Assembly: GCF_026013645.1 (NCBI RefSeq)
Contig: NZ_CP110224.1
Span: 3,038,001 to 3,102,000 of the forward strand
DNA length: 64,000 bases
Direction: 5' to 3'
Origin: Virgibacillus natechei
GTDB lineage: Bacteria > Bacillota > Bacilli > Bacillales > Amphibacillaceae
A model generated the notes under the pieces. That model was not told the origin of the DNA. It saw nothing but the letters and a program-made list of their open reading frames with translations, and did no database searches. The position numbers and the translations under genes were made by a program. This document shows, piece by piece, positions 45,069 through 53,559 of the stretch (position 1 is the first letter of the stretch; each line of letters begins with the position of its first letter).

Positions 45069-45968
45069 TCAAGCTGCTATTGTATGTTTATAGTTGATAG
45101 GTGCTTGACCGCCTAATTTCTTCTGGCGCCGGCGGTGATTATAGAGATCCATATAATCATCAATTACCCGGCGTATTTCTTGTTTTGTTTTTGGTTTATG
45201 TATGCGCATAGATTCTTCCTTCAAACGTCCAAAAAAACTCTCAATTGGGGCGTTATCCCAACAGTTAGCTTTTCGTGACATGCTCTTAACCATATCGTTT
45301 TCTTCTAGAAGGTTTGTGTAGGCGTGAGACGTATATTGATGTCCCTGGTCACTATGAATCATCGTTCCATCTACACTACCTTTTTCTAAAGCTTTGTTAA
45401 GGGTTTGGACCACAAGGTCATTATCATTATGTTCACTGACATGATAGCTCACGACTTCTTTTGTACAAAGGTCTAAAATGGTTGAAAGATACAATCGTGT
45501 GATACCTGTTGATAAATATGTGATATCCGTTACCCATTTCTCAAATGGCTTCTTCGCTCGGAAATCCCGATTTAATACATTCTGGGCTTTATATCCTTCA
45601 TGCTTATACCGTACCTTTTTCTTAAATATTTGAGCTTGAATTCCTAGTTGTTTTTGTAATCGATAGACACGTTTATGATTCACTTTTTTAAAATGAATAT
45701 CATTTATTTCTTCCGTTAATCGTGGATAGCCGTATGTGTGATTAAATAAATGATCAAAATGAACGATTAAATCTTTTATATGTTCATCTTCCTTCTGTTT
45801 CCTCGTAAGAGATTGGTTTTGCCTGTTCCGCCATTTATAAAAACCACTTCTTGATACAGAAGCGATGATACAAAGGCCTGTAACACTGAAAGTGGATGTT
45901 AGTTCTTCAATGATCTCATAACGTTGATTCTTTTTTAATCGGAATCCCCCTTCCTTAAGGCAATTAAC
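45069..45968 (-). CDS. IS3-family transposase OrfB (DDE integrase domain)
   Basis: The -1 frame relative to orfA is open from about 45968. It starts RLKKNQRYEIIEELTS, followed by HTH_21 (YGYPRLTEEI) and the rve catalytic core: Asp in WVTDITYLSTG, Asp in HSDQGHQYTSHAY and Glu in NAPIESFFGRLKEE. About 300 codons. It is normally made as an OrfAB fusion by frameshifting on A-AAA-AAG at 45974-45968. Confidence 0.9.
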   Translation of the reverse strand, partial: VNCLKEGGFRLKKNQRYEIIEELTSTFSVTGLCIIASVSRSGFYKWRNRQNQSLTRKQKEDEHIKDLIVHFDHLFNHTYGYPRLTEEINDIHFKKVNHKRVYRLQKQLGIQAQIFKKKVRYKHEGYKAQNVLNRDFRAKKPFEKWVTDITYLSTGITRLYLSTILDLCTKEVVSYHVSEHNDNDLVVQTLNKALEKGSVDGTMIHSDQGHQYTSHAYTNLLEENDMVKSMSRKANCWDNAPIESFFGRLKEESMRIHKPKTKQEIRRVIDDYMDLYNHRRRQKKLGGQAPINYKHTIAA

Positions 45969-46282
45969 TTTTTTAAATAAGCATTCTCCGCTTCTAAGAA
46001 AGCAATTCGTTCATTGCTTTCCTGCGGATCTTCCCACCGATCTGTAGAGATTTCGTTCGTTTTTCTTTTTGTGTTCTTCTTTTTGGTATTCGTGTTTTTA
46101 GGTATAGGTGTAAAGGCTTCATCACCTCTTGATTGCTTTTCTTTCACCCAACGTCTAACGCTCTCATCAGAAGAAATATCAAAGAATCTCGCCAGGCTAA
46201 GATAACCGAGTCCAGGGTTATCATTGTAATATTGAACTACTTTATTTTTAAATTCTTTGGAATACCGTTTTTGTTTAGTCAC
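45935..46282 (-). CDS. IS3-family transposase OrfA (HTH and leucine zipper)
   Basis: 115 residues: an HTH_Tnp_1-like start (KQKRYSKEFKNKVVQYYNDN, SLARFFDISSDESVRRWVKE), then a Lys/Thr linker and a C-terminal leucine zipper (NERIAFLEAENAYLKKLIAL). It overlaps orfB, which is reached by -1 frameshifting. Confidence 0.9.
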   Translation of the reverse strand: MTKQKRYSKEFKNKVVQYYNDNPGLGYLSLARFFDISSDESVRRWVKEKQSRGDEAFTPIPKNTNTKKKNTKRKTNEISTDRWEDPQESNERIAFLEAENAYLKKLIALRKGDSD

Positions 46283-46398
46283 GATTCATCACTCCTATAG
46301 GCAACGTAACACCCTCATTTTCAGTGTGTCTACTATAAGGGGATAATCTCACTGACACCAAAACCTCCGAGAATCCTGTGTCTAAAATAGAAGAACGT

Positions 46399-46797
46399 TT
46401 ACTGCATTCTATAGATATACGCATCTTCAATATAATGATTATTTATTGTGTTTCTTGAACATCTTATACCTGCGATACTTTCTACACCAGTCTGAATAGT
46501 AGTACCAATATCTTTTATTAATTCGTGAAAAGGACTAACTACTGAAATATTATCTAATGTAATCGTAAAGTTTTCTTCTTCCTTCTTTAGTATATTTATA
46601 ACTTTATATATACCCTCATATGCTTTCTTTGGACCTGAATGATCAACTTTCTCAGATGCAATAATTAATCTCCAACTGTCCCTTTCTGTATCAAATAACC
46701 ACAATGCGGAGTGGACAGCAAAATTTTCATTATCCAACGCCAATATGAGATTTTCACCATTTCTGAAATCGTTTTCTACCAATGTTCTTTTATCCAC
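46399..46797 (-). CDS. hypothetical protein paired with a HEPN gene
   Basis: 132 residues from GTG at 46797, with GAGGGGG 7 bases upstream. It reads NLILALDNENFAVHSALWLF, DTERDSWRLIIASE and GVESIAGIRCSRNTINNHYI; a mixed α/β fold is likely. I do not recognise it. It overlaps the end of the HEPN pseudogene by about 20 bases, so the pair was a two-gene operon of the type seen in toxin-antitoxin and defence modules; it lacks a nucleotidyltransferase GSxxRG motif. Confidence 0.6.
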   Translation of the reverse strand: MDKRTLVENDFRNGENLILALDNENFAVHSALWLFDTERDSWRLIIASEKVDHSGPKKAYEGIYKVINILKKEEENFTITLDNISVVSPFHELIKDIGTTIQTGVESIAGIRCSRNTINNHYIEDAYIYRMQ

Positions 46798-47164
46798 CTG
46801 AAGACCCCCTCACTTGGATCACTGACTGCCTCAAAAATATTTTCTGCTTCTTCATTCGTATGTTTCGTATATCGATCTTTTTCAGACCAATCCTTGACTA
46901 CTGACCAGTTAATTTCAATTTGCTCAGGGCGGGTTGCCCCAATTACTCCTAGAAGTCTTGTTAAATCATGTGTGTAAATTTTATCGACTATTTTTTTATC
47001 CGGGAAATCATGTTCTCTTGTATTCTTTGCAATCCAAGCTTAAGTACACATTCTATAACATACCCTGATAAATAATATGTCCCATCATAACATTTGTTTT
47101 CCAATAATACTTTTGCTTCCTTTAATCTAATTTCTGCAATTTCTTTTAACTCTTTTCTATTCAT
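46776..47164 (-). pseudogene. HEPN-domain protein, frameshifted
   Basis: From ATG at 47164 (SD GGAGGG): MNRKELKEIAEIRLKEAKVL, LENKCYDGTYYLSGYVIECV, a standard HEPN start. A one-base loss near 47040 (CTTAAGCTTGG) shifts the frame, after which AWIAKNTREHDFPDKKIVDK, YTHDLTRLLGVIGATRPEQI and RYTKHTNEEAENIFEAVSD continue to a stop at 46776. Joined, it would be about 129 residues. It may be a true mutation or an assembly error. Confidence 0.75.
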
Positions 47165-47185
47165 AATACCCTCCCTCTAATCATA

Positions 47186-47683
47186 CTATAATTCCTGAGC
47201 TTTCCCAACTGCACCAACCTTCTCCGGCGCCGAAAAATAAGATAATATCTTCTTTGATGTCACGTGCGGATTACCTTCCTCTGTCACGTATGCCCGGTAA
47301 CTGCTCCAGCGATAATCTTTAGGTATGCTAACCATTTCCGCTTCTACCGGATTCAGATGGATATATCTGCTCACTTCAAGTTGATATTCTTTTGTTTCGA
47401 TAAGTTCGGCTCCGTATCGCCCTTGAAAAACATGTCCGACGAGTCGGTGACGTTTGTTAAAATTAGGGCATAGGATGAACCTGAGCATTTTCATAATGTG
47501 TTTGATGTGATGTGTGGTGGTTTCTAGTTGGAGGTGAATATGGTTTGTCATGAGGCAGTATGCATGAAGATGGAAGGTATACAGAACCCGAGTTTGTTCC
47601 AGCAATTCCAAATAGGATTTTCGGTCTATGTCATCATAGAAAAGTGCGGACCTTCTGTTGCCACGGTTGGTAATGTGATACAA
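47186..47683 (-). CDS. REP-associated tyrosine transposase (RAYT), probably inactive
   Basis: 165 codons of a Y1_Tnp/IS200-like HUH transposase. YHITNRGNRRSALFYDDIDR, CLMTNHIHLQLET (HUH pair His-x-His), GHVFQGRYGAELIE and RYIHLNPVEAEM are RAYT hallmarks. The usual first 10-12 residues are missing and the start is TTG. Where the catalytic Tyr should be (xYAxYFNxRH) it reads ILCPNFNKRH, so activity is doubtful. RAYTs move or maintain REP palindromes; REP-like repeats begin 120 bases upstream. Confidence 0.82.
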   Translation of the reverse strand: MYHITNRGNRRSALFYDDIDRKSYLELLEQTRVLYTFHLHAYCLMTNHIHLQLETTTHHIKHIMKMLRFILCPNFNKRHRLVGHVFQGRYGAELIETKEYQLEVSRYIHLNPVEAEMVSIPKDYRWSSYRAYVTEEGNPHVTSKKILSYFSAPEKVGAVGKAQEL

Positions 47684-47802
47684 GTTGCCATCCTTTCACA
47701 TCCTTTAATAGAATGAAATACTGTGAATTAAAGATAAGCTATCTTCAAATTAAAGTCAAGAACATAAGTTCGCTACTAAAAAGGTTAAAATGAAATTATC
47801 AG

Positions 47803-48076
47803 CGTGTAATTTCTGTTAAAGTATGGTTTTAGGGCAATTGCAAAGAATAAAATGGAAAAATAATGAAAAAAGGGTATAGTAAATTTCAATTTTAACTTTT
47901 TTATTTTTTTAAAACCACTATGTTAAACCAAATTCTATAAGTGATACATAAAAAAACCACCCTTTAACAAAGAATGGTTTAAATGCTTAAATACCACAAT
48001 CAATAATTAACAATTATATCCAATTTTTCACTTAAGCACATTAACGTGTTGGGAGTCTGGTCTGACCCCGGATACT
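47803..48076 (+). repeat. long dispersed repeat next to RAYT, copy 3 (full length)
   Basis: The first block (47803-47915: AAAGTATGGTTTTAGGGCAA, GGTATAGTAAATTTCAATTT) is repeated at 61462-61570. The second block is the CAATAATTAACA...GCACATTAACGTG unit. It ends GGGAGTCTGGTCTGACCCC, a compact palindrome. The RAYT start lies 120 bases away. Confidence 0.8.
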
Positions 48077-48099
48077 CAAGAAGAACAAGCGACACATAA

Positions 48100-49389
48100 T
48101 CAATAAATACCGATGCTTGCAAGTAAAATAGCTGGTATTAATGCTAATATTGGAAATACGATTGCTACTACTGCAATATCCCTGTAAGACTGTTTATGTG
48201 TTAAACCTGTTACAATCAATATCGTAATAATTGCTCCATTATGTGGCAGTGCGTCCAAACCGCCAGAGGCAATCGAAGCAATTCGGTGAAAAGCTTCTGG
48301 GTTAATCCCAGCTGATATAGCGATTTCATTATACTGCTGCCCTAAGGCTTCCATAGTGATACCTAATCCTCCTGATGCTGAACCGGTTGCTCCGGATAAT
48401 ATATTTGAAGCAACCGCCATAGAAATAAGCGGGTTCCCTTCTATTCCCAGAACATAGTCACTTAACTTCTGAAATCCTGGCACTGCTTGTACAACAGTTC
48501 CAAAGCCAACTGCTGCAGAAGTATTAATCATTGCCATTACCGAATCAGATGCTCCCTGGTTAAACGATGGAATGAAACCTTTGACTTTGTTTAGTGAAAA
48601 TATAATAATTATCAAGATACCGATTAATAAACTGACAACAATATCCAGCTGAATAACGTTAAGCGCAACAATTACGGATAGTAGAGGAAGTAAAGAAATG
48701 ATGATAGGAGGTGCATTTTTTTTCACTTCCTTACTTAGATCCTTGTCTTTTCCTGACTCCTCAAATTCATAACCTAATTGTTTTAATTTCTTTTCCCTGC
48801 TTAGAAGGTATAGAATTGATCCTCCTCCCATCACAAGTGATGCGGAAAGTCCCATAATGGGTGCAGCAGCGGCAGTCGTGTTGAAATATTCAGTTGGTAT
48901 GAGATTTTGAATCTGCGGTGTACCAGGAAGTGCCGTCATCGCAAAGGACATCATCCCTGCTGTAATTGTACCCGGCATCAGTCTTCTTGGAATATTGGCT
49001 TGTCTAAACATATTTACTGCCAGCGGATAGACAGCAAATACAACAACGAACACACTTATACCACCATAAGCTAAAACTGCTGAAGCCATAACCACACCAA
49101 TAATTGCCTGTTTATCACCAAAAACTTTAATGATATTTTGGGCTACGGATTGAGCCATACCGCTGAACTCCATTAATTTACCGAAAATTGCTCCCAACAG
49201 AAATACAGGGAACCAACTCTTTGTAAAATCTACAAAACCTTGCATATATACATTAGTATAAGCATCTAACAAGTCAAGTCCACCAAATAGCGCCACAACG
49301 CCGGCGCAAATCGGTGCAATCCAGATAATTGACCATCCACGGTAAGCCAGAACGATTAACAGAACTAATCCTAAAACGATCCCTGCCAT
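48100..49389 (-). CDS. GntP-family permease
   Basis: 429 residues with about 12 membrane helices. GntP signatures: RLMPGTITAGMMSFAMTALP, GTPQIQNLIPT, ASNILSGATGSASGGLGI and SGGLDALPHNGAIITIL. Family members import gluconate, D-3-hydroxybutyrate or other hydroxy acids. It follows mmsA by 100 bases, so uptake of 3-hydroxyisobutyrate or a similar hydroxy acid is likely by context. Confidence 0.88.
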   Translation of the reverse strand: MAGIVLGLVLLIVLAYRGWSIIWIAPICAGVVALFGGLDLLDAYTNVYMQGFVDFTKSWFPVFLLGAIFGKLMEFSGMAQSVAQNIIKVFGDKQAIIGVVMASAVLAYGGISVFVVVFAVYPLAVNMFRQANIPRRLMPGTITAGMMSFAMTALPGTPQIQNLIPTEYFNTTAAAAPIMGLSASLVMGGGSILYLLSREKKLKQLGYEFEESGKDKDLSKEVKKNAPPIIISLLPLLSVIVALNVIQLDIVVSLLIGILIIIIFSLNKVKGFIPSFNQGASDSVMAMINTSAAVGFGTVVQAVPGFQKLSDYVLGIEGNPLISMAVASNILSGATGSASGGLGITMEALGQQYNEIAISAGINPEAFHRIASIASGGLDALPHNGAIITILIVTGLTHKQSYRDIAVVAIVFPILALIPAILLASIGIY

Positions 49390-49489
49390 TAGTTCACCTC
49401 CATTTGTTTACATGAATCTTGTTAGGTTAAAATCTAGTTAACTATAAACGTATATGTAAAAGATAGGGCCATTTTCATGACCCTTTTTA

Positions 49490-50992
49490 TTAACTAGTAG
49501 GAAAATTAAAGTTCGTTTCATCAGAATCGTCCAGTTCAAACCATCTTTCAGATACTGTTTTTGTTTTGGTAAAGAATCGCGCGGTATCCGGTCCAAACAT
49601 CTGACCTTCTCCAAAACGTGAATCTTTCCAACCGCCGAAGTTATGGTAGCCAACAGGGATAGGAATAGGCACGTTTACACCAACCATACCCACTTCAATT
49701 TCCTGGGTAAATCTACGGGCATCTCGGCCGCTGTTGGTAAATACCGCCACACCATTGCCATACTGATGATCGTTGATTAAGTTTATCGCTTCATCAATTG
49801 AACCAACCTCAATGATTGGACGAGCTGGACCAAACACTTCTTCTTTGTACATATTCATATCAGGAGTGATATTATCTAGTAACGTAGCACCAAGATAAAA
49901 TCCTTCTTTGTTCTCAACATCAGGGTTTCTACCATCTACTACAATATTAGCTCCTTCATTGACCGCGTCATCAATTGCATCTAAAATGCCCTGTTTTGCT
50001 TCCGCACTAATGACTGCTCCGAAGTCTGCAGTTTCATCTTCATACGAACCAGCTCTTAGATTTTTCACTTTTTCTTTTAATTTGTCCGTGAATACTGCTG
50101 CTGTCTCTTTTCCAACTGGCATTGCTACAGAAATTGCCATACAACGTTGTGATGCTGAACCGTAAGCTGCACCTAGAAACGAATCAACTGCTTTATCAAG
50201 ATCTGCATCCGGCATAATAACCATGTGGTTTTTCCCACCACCAAAGGCATTTACTCGTTTATGATGCTTGGTACCTGTTTCGTGGATCATTTCTGCTATT
50301 TTCGTAGAACCTACAAAGCTTATCGCTTGGATATCTTTATGTGTAATGATGGCATTCACCGTATCTTTATCACCATTTACCACGTTCCAAATGCCAGCAG
50401 GTAAACCAGCCTTCTCCCATAGTTCTGAGATTAAAAGAGCAGAATGTGGAACTTTTTCAGATGGCTTTAAGATCATTGCATTCCCCACAGCTACAGCCAT
50501 CACACTCATTGCGAGCGGTACCATAACTGGGAAATTAAATGGAGATATACATGTTACAACGCCTAGTGGTTGTTTCATCGAATAAGCATTTATGTCTCCA
50601 CCAACATTTACAGAATGCTCGCCTTTAAGTATTTGTGGTGCCCCAATTGCTAAATCAACCGATTCGATTCCTCTGCTTACTTCTCCCTTTGCATCAGGAA
50701 TCGTTTTACCGTTTTCCTTCCCTAACACCCGTGCTAATTCTTCCGTATTTTCTACTAATAATTGGCGGAACTTAAATAGTACTTCAACCCTTTTTCCTAC
50801 AGAAGTTTTTGCCCATTTTGCAGCAGCCTTTTTTGCTAATTGTATCGCCCCGTCCACTTCTTCATCTGAAGCATAAGGAACAGTAGCTATTTTTTGCCCG
50901 TTAGATGGGCTATATACATAACCATACTTATCGTTCTCCCCTTTTACTTTTTCGCCATTGATATAATGTGATACTTCTTCTAAAGTCGACAT
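49490..50992 (-). CDS. mmsA: CoA-acylating methylmalonate-semialdehyde dehydrogenase
   Basis: 500 residues of the ALDH superfamily, MmsA/IolA branch. NYINGE-like start (VSHYINGEKV), CISPFNFPVMVPLAMSVMAV (about 150-170), the catalytic Cys in GSASQRCMAISVA (about 283) and the C-terminal GVNVPIPIPVGYHNFGGWKD are diagnostic. The enzyme converts methylmalonate or malonate semialdehyde to propionyl- or acetyl-CoA, the last step of valine or inositol breakdown. ATG at 50992 is 10 bases after AAAGGAGG. It lies between mmsB and the GntP permease. Confidence 0.92.
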   Translation of the reverse strand: MSTLEEVSHYINGEKVKGENDKYGYVYSPSNGQKIATVPYASDEEVDGAIQLAKKAAAKWAKTSVGKRVEVLFKFRQLLVENTEELARVLGKENGKTIPDAKGEVSRGIESVDLAIGAPQILKGEHSVNVGGDINAYSMKQPLGVVTCISPFNFPVMVPLAMSVMAVAVGNAMILKPSEKVPHSALLISELWEKAGLPAGIWNVVNGDKDTVNAIITHKDIQAISFVGSTKIAEMIHETGTKHHKRVNAFGGGKNHMVIMPDADLDKAVDSFLGAAYGSASQRCMAISVAMPVGKETAAVFTDKLKEKVKNLRAGSYEDETADFGAVISAEAKQGILDAIDDAVNEGANIVVDGRNPDVENKEGFYLGATLLDNITPDMNMYKEEVFGPARPIIEVGSIDEAINLINDHQYGNGVAVFTNSGRDARRFTQEIEVGMVGVNVPIPIPVGYHNFGGWKDSRFGEGQMFGPDTARFFTKTKTVSERWFELDDSDETNFNFPTS

Positions 50993-51063
50993 TTTATCCA
51001 TTCCTCCTTTATCGATTTTATAAAAATACTGCATGGAACACATTCTTTGAAGCTATCAAAAAA

Positions 51064-51960
51064 CTATTTAACTGGTTCTCCCTTTTGTTCGGTTAACATA
51101 AGGTATACGGATGACATATCTTTATCCGCGTATCCGTCTATATTATCTTCCAAATAATTTACCAGTGATTCGCCAAGTGGTAATTTTGCTCCATACAAGT
51201 TTGAAACATGATTTGCCAGTTTAATATCTTTAAAGAGAAGTGCAGTCGTAAAAGCTCCTTTGTAGTATTCATTTTCGGCGATGAAATTTTTGTAATTCCG
51301 TGTAAATATGCCGCTTTGCCCTGAACTTACATTCACAATGTCATAGACTACATCGTGATCCAACTTTACAGCATCTGCGATCGCCAAAGCTTCTGCCATT
51401 GCTTGGGTATGGATGCCAGCCATTAAATTATTTATTAATTTGACAATAGTTCCTAATCCATGATCTTCCCCAACATGGAAGATGTTTTTCCCTATCCCTT
51501 CAAAATAGGGCCTGGCATCGTTAAAGGTCTCTTTGTTTCCTCCAACCATTACACTTAAGCTAGCTGCCTCTGCTCCCGATACACTTCCACTAACTGGGGC
51601 AGCAAGGTATTGAATACCTTTTTCCAACGCTGCATTCGCCACTTTTTTATTCATTTCTGGAGACACGGTACTTAAGTCAATTAGTGTTAAAGGTGCTCCG
51701 CCGTTTGCTATTAAACCCTCACTACCTAAATAAACAGTCTCTACTACTTGTGGGGTTGGCAGACTGGTAAAAATAACATTTACATCATCAGGCAGGGGCG
51801 CAGAGACAAAGCCAATTTCCCCTCCAATTTCAGCGAACCTTTCTTCACTTTCCCTATTTACATCCATTCCATAAACTGTATAGCCAGCTTTCAATAAATT
51901 GCTTGCCATTGGAAAGCCCATATTCCCTAAACCTATAAACCCTACTTTCTTCGTGTTCAT
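51064..51960 (-). CDS. mmsB: 3-hydroxyisobutyrate dehydrogenase
   Basis: 298 residues of the β-hydroxyacid dehydrogenase family. NAD motif GFIGLGNMGFPMA at 7-19, substrate-site AAPVSGSVSGAEAASL (about 120-135) and catalytic Lys in IVKLINNLMAG (about 170). It oxidises 3-hydroxyisobutyrate to methylmalonate semialdehyde, the substrate of mmsA 70 bases downstream. GGAGGGAG precedes the ATG. A divergent TetR gene suggests local control. Confidence 0.9.
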   Translation of the reverse strand: MNTKKVGFIGLGNMGFPMASNLLKAGYTVYGMDVNRESEERFAEIGGEIGFVSAPLPDDVNVIFTSLPTPQVVETVYLGSEGLIANGGAPLTLIDLSTVSPEMNKKVANAALEKGIQYLAAPVSGSVSGAEAASLSVMVGGNKETFNDARPYFEGIGKNIFHVGEDHGLGTIVKLINNLMAGIHTQAMAEALAIADAVKLDHDVVYDIVNVSSGQSGIFTRNYKNFIAENEYYKGAFTTALLFKDIKLANHVSNLYGAKLPLGESLVNYLEDNIDGYADKDMSSVYLMLTEQKGEPVK

Positions 51961-51979
51961 TATGCTCCCTCCTTTAAAT

Positions 51980-52008
51980 CGCTTTCATAAATAAAGAAAG
52001 CGTTACCA
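51980..52008 (-). promoter_or_regulatory. cre-like site and inverted repeat upstream of mmsB
   Basis: CGCTTTC and GAAAGCG flank 9 bases (51980-52002), a likely operator for the divergent TetR protein. The overlapping reverse-strand TGGTAACGCTTTCT (51995-52008) matches the cre consensus at 12 of 14 positions. Confidence 0.45.
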
Positions 52009-52286
52009 TAATTTGCAATTTAATCAGTTCCCATGGCGGATAAATATAAATGGACCAACCATAGAAAACTTGTGAGCCACTATTCATATACAAAACAACT
52101 AGTTACCTTCTTGCCTTATCCCCCCTTATTGCTACATTTATTTCACATACTAAAGTCAGATACCTCGGTCACTTAAATAGAATAATAAATGCAAATCTTC
52201 AAATAGTCAAGTCTAAAAATTAATTTCAGTTCCATATTTTAAAAGTATTATGCTATCCTTAATATAGAAAAAAGGAGGCACCAATC

Positions 52287-52892
52287 ATGTCTGGGATGAC
52301 AACGAGAAAGTTAAAAGCCCTTGAAACCAAAAAAGCGCTTTTGGAAACTGGTCTAGAACTTTTTAACAAGAAAGGGTTTGATAACGTTACAGTGGACGAA
52401 ATTGCAAAAACTTGTAACGTGTCTAAAGGCGCCTTTTATGTACATTTCAAAACGAAATATGATATTTTCAATGAAAAATTTAAAGATATTGATGATTTTT
52501 ATTCTACATTCTTGGATAAAATCCCTAAAAATATTAGTGCACGTGAAAAAATTCTTACATTTTTTGAAGCGCAGATGGTATATCTCCGGGATAATCTAGG
52601 GAAAGATTTAATTCGAACTGTTTACATGAATGCTATGTCACTCACTATCGACAAAAATCATTATTTAGCTAATCCGGAAAGAAATCTTTATCAAATTATC
52701 TATTCTTTTGTCCAAGAAGGCATTGATAATAAAGAGTTTAAGGAAGGAATAGCATCGGAACAAGCATCCAAATTAATTACCAGGTGTATGCGCGGCACGA
52801 TCTATGATTGGATGATTTTTGGAGATGATCTTGACCTTACTCAAGAAATAACCGATTTTACATCTGCTGTTATGGATGGTTTAAAAAGGTAA
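52287..52892 (+). CDS. TetR/AcrR-family transcriptional regulator
   Basis: 201 residues. The N-terminal HTH is typical (TKKALLETGLELFNKKGFDN, VTVDEIAKTCNVSKGAFYVH). The C-terminal ligand domain is helical with no known relative that I can name. It is divergent from mmsB-mmsA-gntP and probably represses it, with an acyl-CoA or hydroxy acid as ligand. AAGGAGG is 8 bases before the ATG. Confidence 0.88.
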   Translation: MSGMTTRKLKALETKKALLETGLELFNKKGFDNVTVDEIAKTCNVSKGAFYVHFKTKYDIFNEKFKDIDDFYSTFLDKIPKNISAREKILTFFEAQMVYLRDNLGKDLIRTVYMNAMSLTIDKNHYLANPERNLYQIIYSFVQEGIDNKEFKEGIASEQASKLITRCMRGTIYDWMIFGDDLDLTQEITDFTSAVMDGLKR

Positions 52893-52920
52893 AAGTAAAA
52901 TGCAAAGCATTATTAAAAAA

Positions 52921-52965
52921 CCCCCTTCTGCTACTAACTCAAACGAGTTTTGGTAAAAGAGGGGG
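52921..52965. terminator. hairpin downstream of tetR
   Basis: CCCCCTT pairs with AAGAGGGGG (one bulge), with inner ACTC/GAGT. Read leftward it is followed by TTTTTT. A second hairpin (AAGCAGAAGAC/GTCTTCTGCTT) lies at 53051-53081. Confidence 0.6.
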
Positions 52966-53050
52966 ACGAAAAAAATCCTATTATCTCGCTTGTTACATAT
53001 AATAGCTCTTACCGAATGAACTATGTTCAACTATTGCGATAATCTAAAAG

Positions 53051-53083
53051 CAGAAGACACTTTTAAGCGTCTTCTGCTTACTC
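53051..53083. terminator. 11-bp stem hairpin
   Basis: AAGCAGAAGAC and GTCTTCTGCTT are perfectly complementary around a 10-base loop. Confidence 0.6.
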
Positions 53084-53141
53084 TGTTACTGTTCAATACA
53101 CCCTTTCAATCAATCACCAGGTATATACTGAAACACCATTT

Positions 53142-53212
53142 AACAAGAATGGCATCTTTACGTTTGCACCATATTCGGAACTAGATGATGTATAGATTAA
53201 ATGCTCCACCTC
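53142..53212 (-). pseudogene. short UDP-sugar epimerase fragment
   Basis: About 70 bases match 63205-63265 (GGCATCTTTACGTTTGCACC, GAACTAGATGATG). This is the [11 protein letters not shown] region of the epimerase. No frame survives. Confidence 0.65.
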
Positions 53213-53269
53213 ATGATACTTCCAATATGAAGGCCTCTATCAAACTAGAGCATTATGAAACTACGGAAT

Positions 53270-53316
53270 AAGAGGAATCAAAGATTAATTTAACCACCTC
53301 TGATTCCTCTTATTTA
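53270..53316. terminator. hairpin AAGAGGAATCA / TGATTCCTCTT
   Basis: An 11-bp perfect stem, 20-base loop, followed by ATTTAA. It lies between the epimerase fragment and a REP-like core. Confidence 0.65.
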
Positions 53317-53383
53317 AAAAACTGCTACAAATTACACCCACCTAGTAGTAATAACCTTCTTCCGCGTATAAAAGTTAAGTCCA

Positions 53384-53412
53384 CGTGGTGGGGGTCTGAC
53401 ACCAGAATTTCC
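53384..53412 (+). repeat. REP-like repeat, core copy
   Basis: ACGTGGTGGGGGTCTGACAC then CAGAATTTCC. The 147 bases from here to the next gene show nothing else. Confidence 0.8.
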
Positions 53413-53559
53413 TTATATTACCTAGCGCTGTACAGTTTTGATCTAGAATTTTCTTGGATAGGTAATATCCGATAGGGCTTGTTACTCCAATAGGATTTTA
53501 ATTTAACAAAACAGGGAAAATACCAGACACCTCTAATCATAAGCCCTCTTAGAGTAGAG

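Larger units (their letters stand above)
45030..46351 (-). mobile_element. complete IS3-family (IS150 group) element, copy 1
   Basis: 1322 bp, almost identical to copy 2 at 57822-59143. Its terminal inverted repeats match at 18 of 26 positions: TGAGATTATCCCCT...AGTAGACAC against TAAGCATACCCCTGTCAAGT...GACAC. It lies inside a REP-like repeat: the left flank is GTGGCAGGGTCAG and the right flank CTGACACCAAAACC. The 3-bp duplication would be CTG but reads CAG on one side. It carries orfA and orfB on the reverse strand. Confidence 0.92.
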
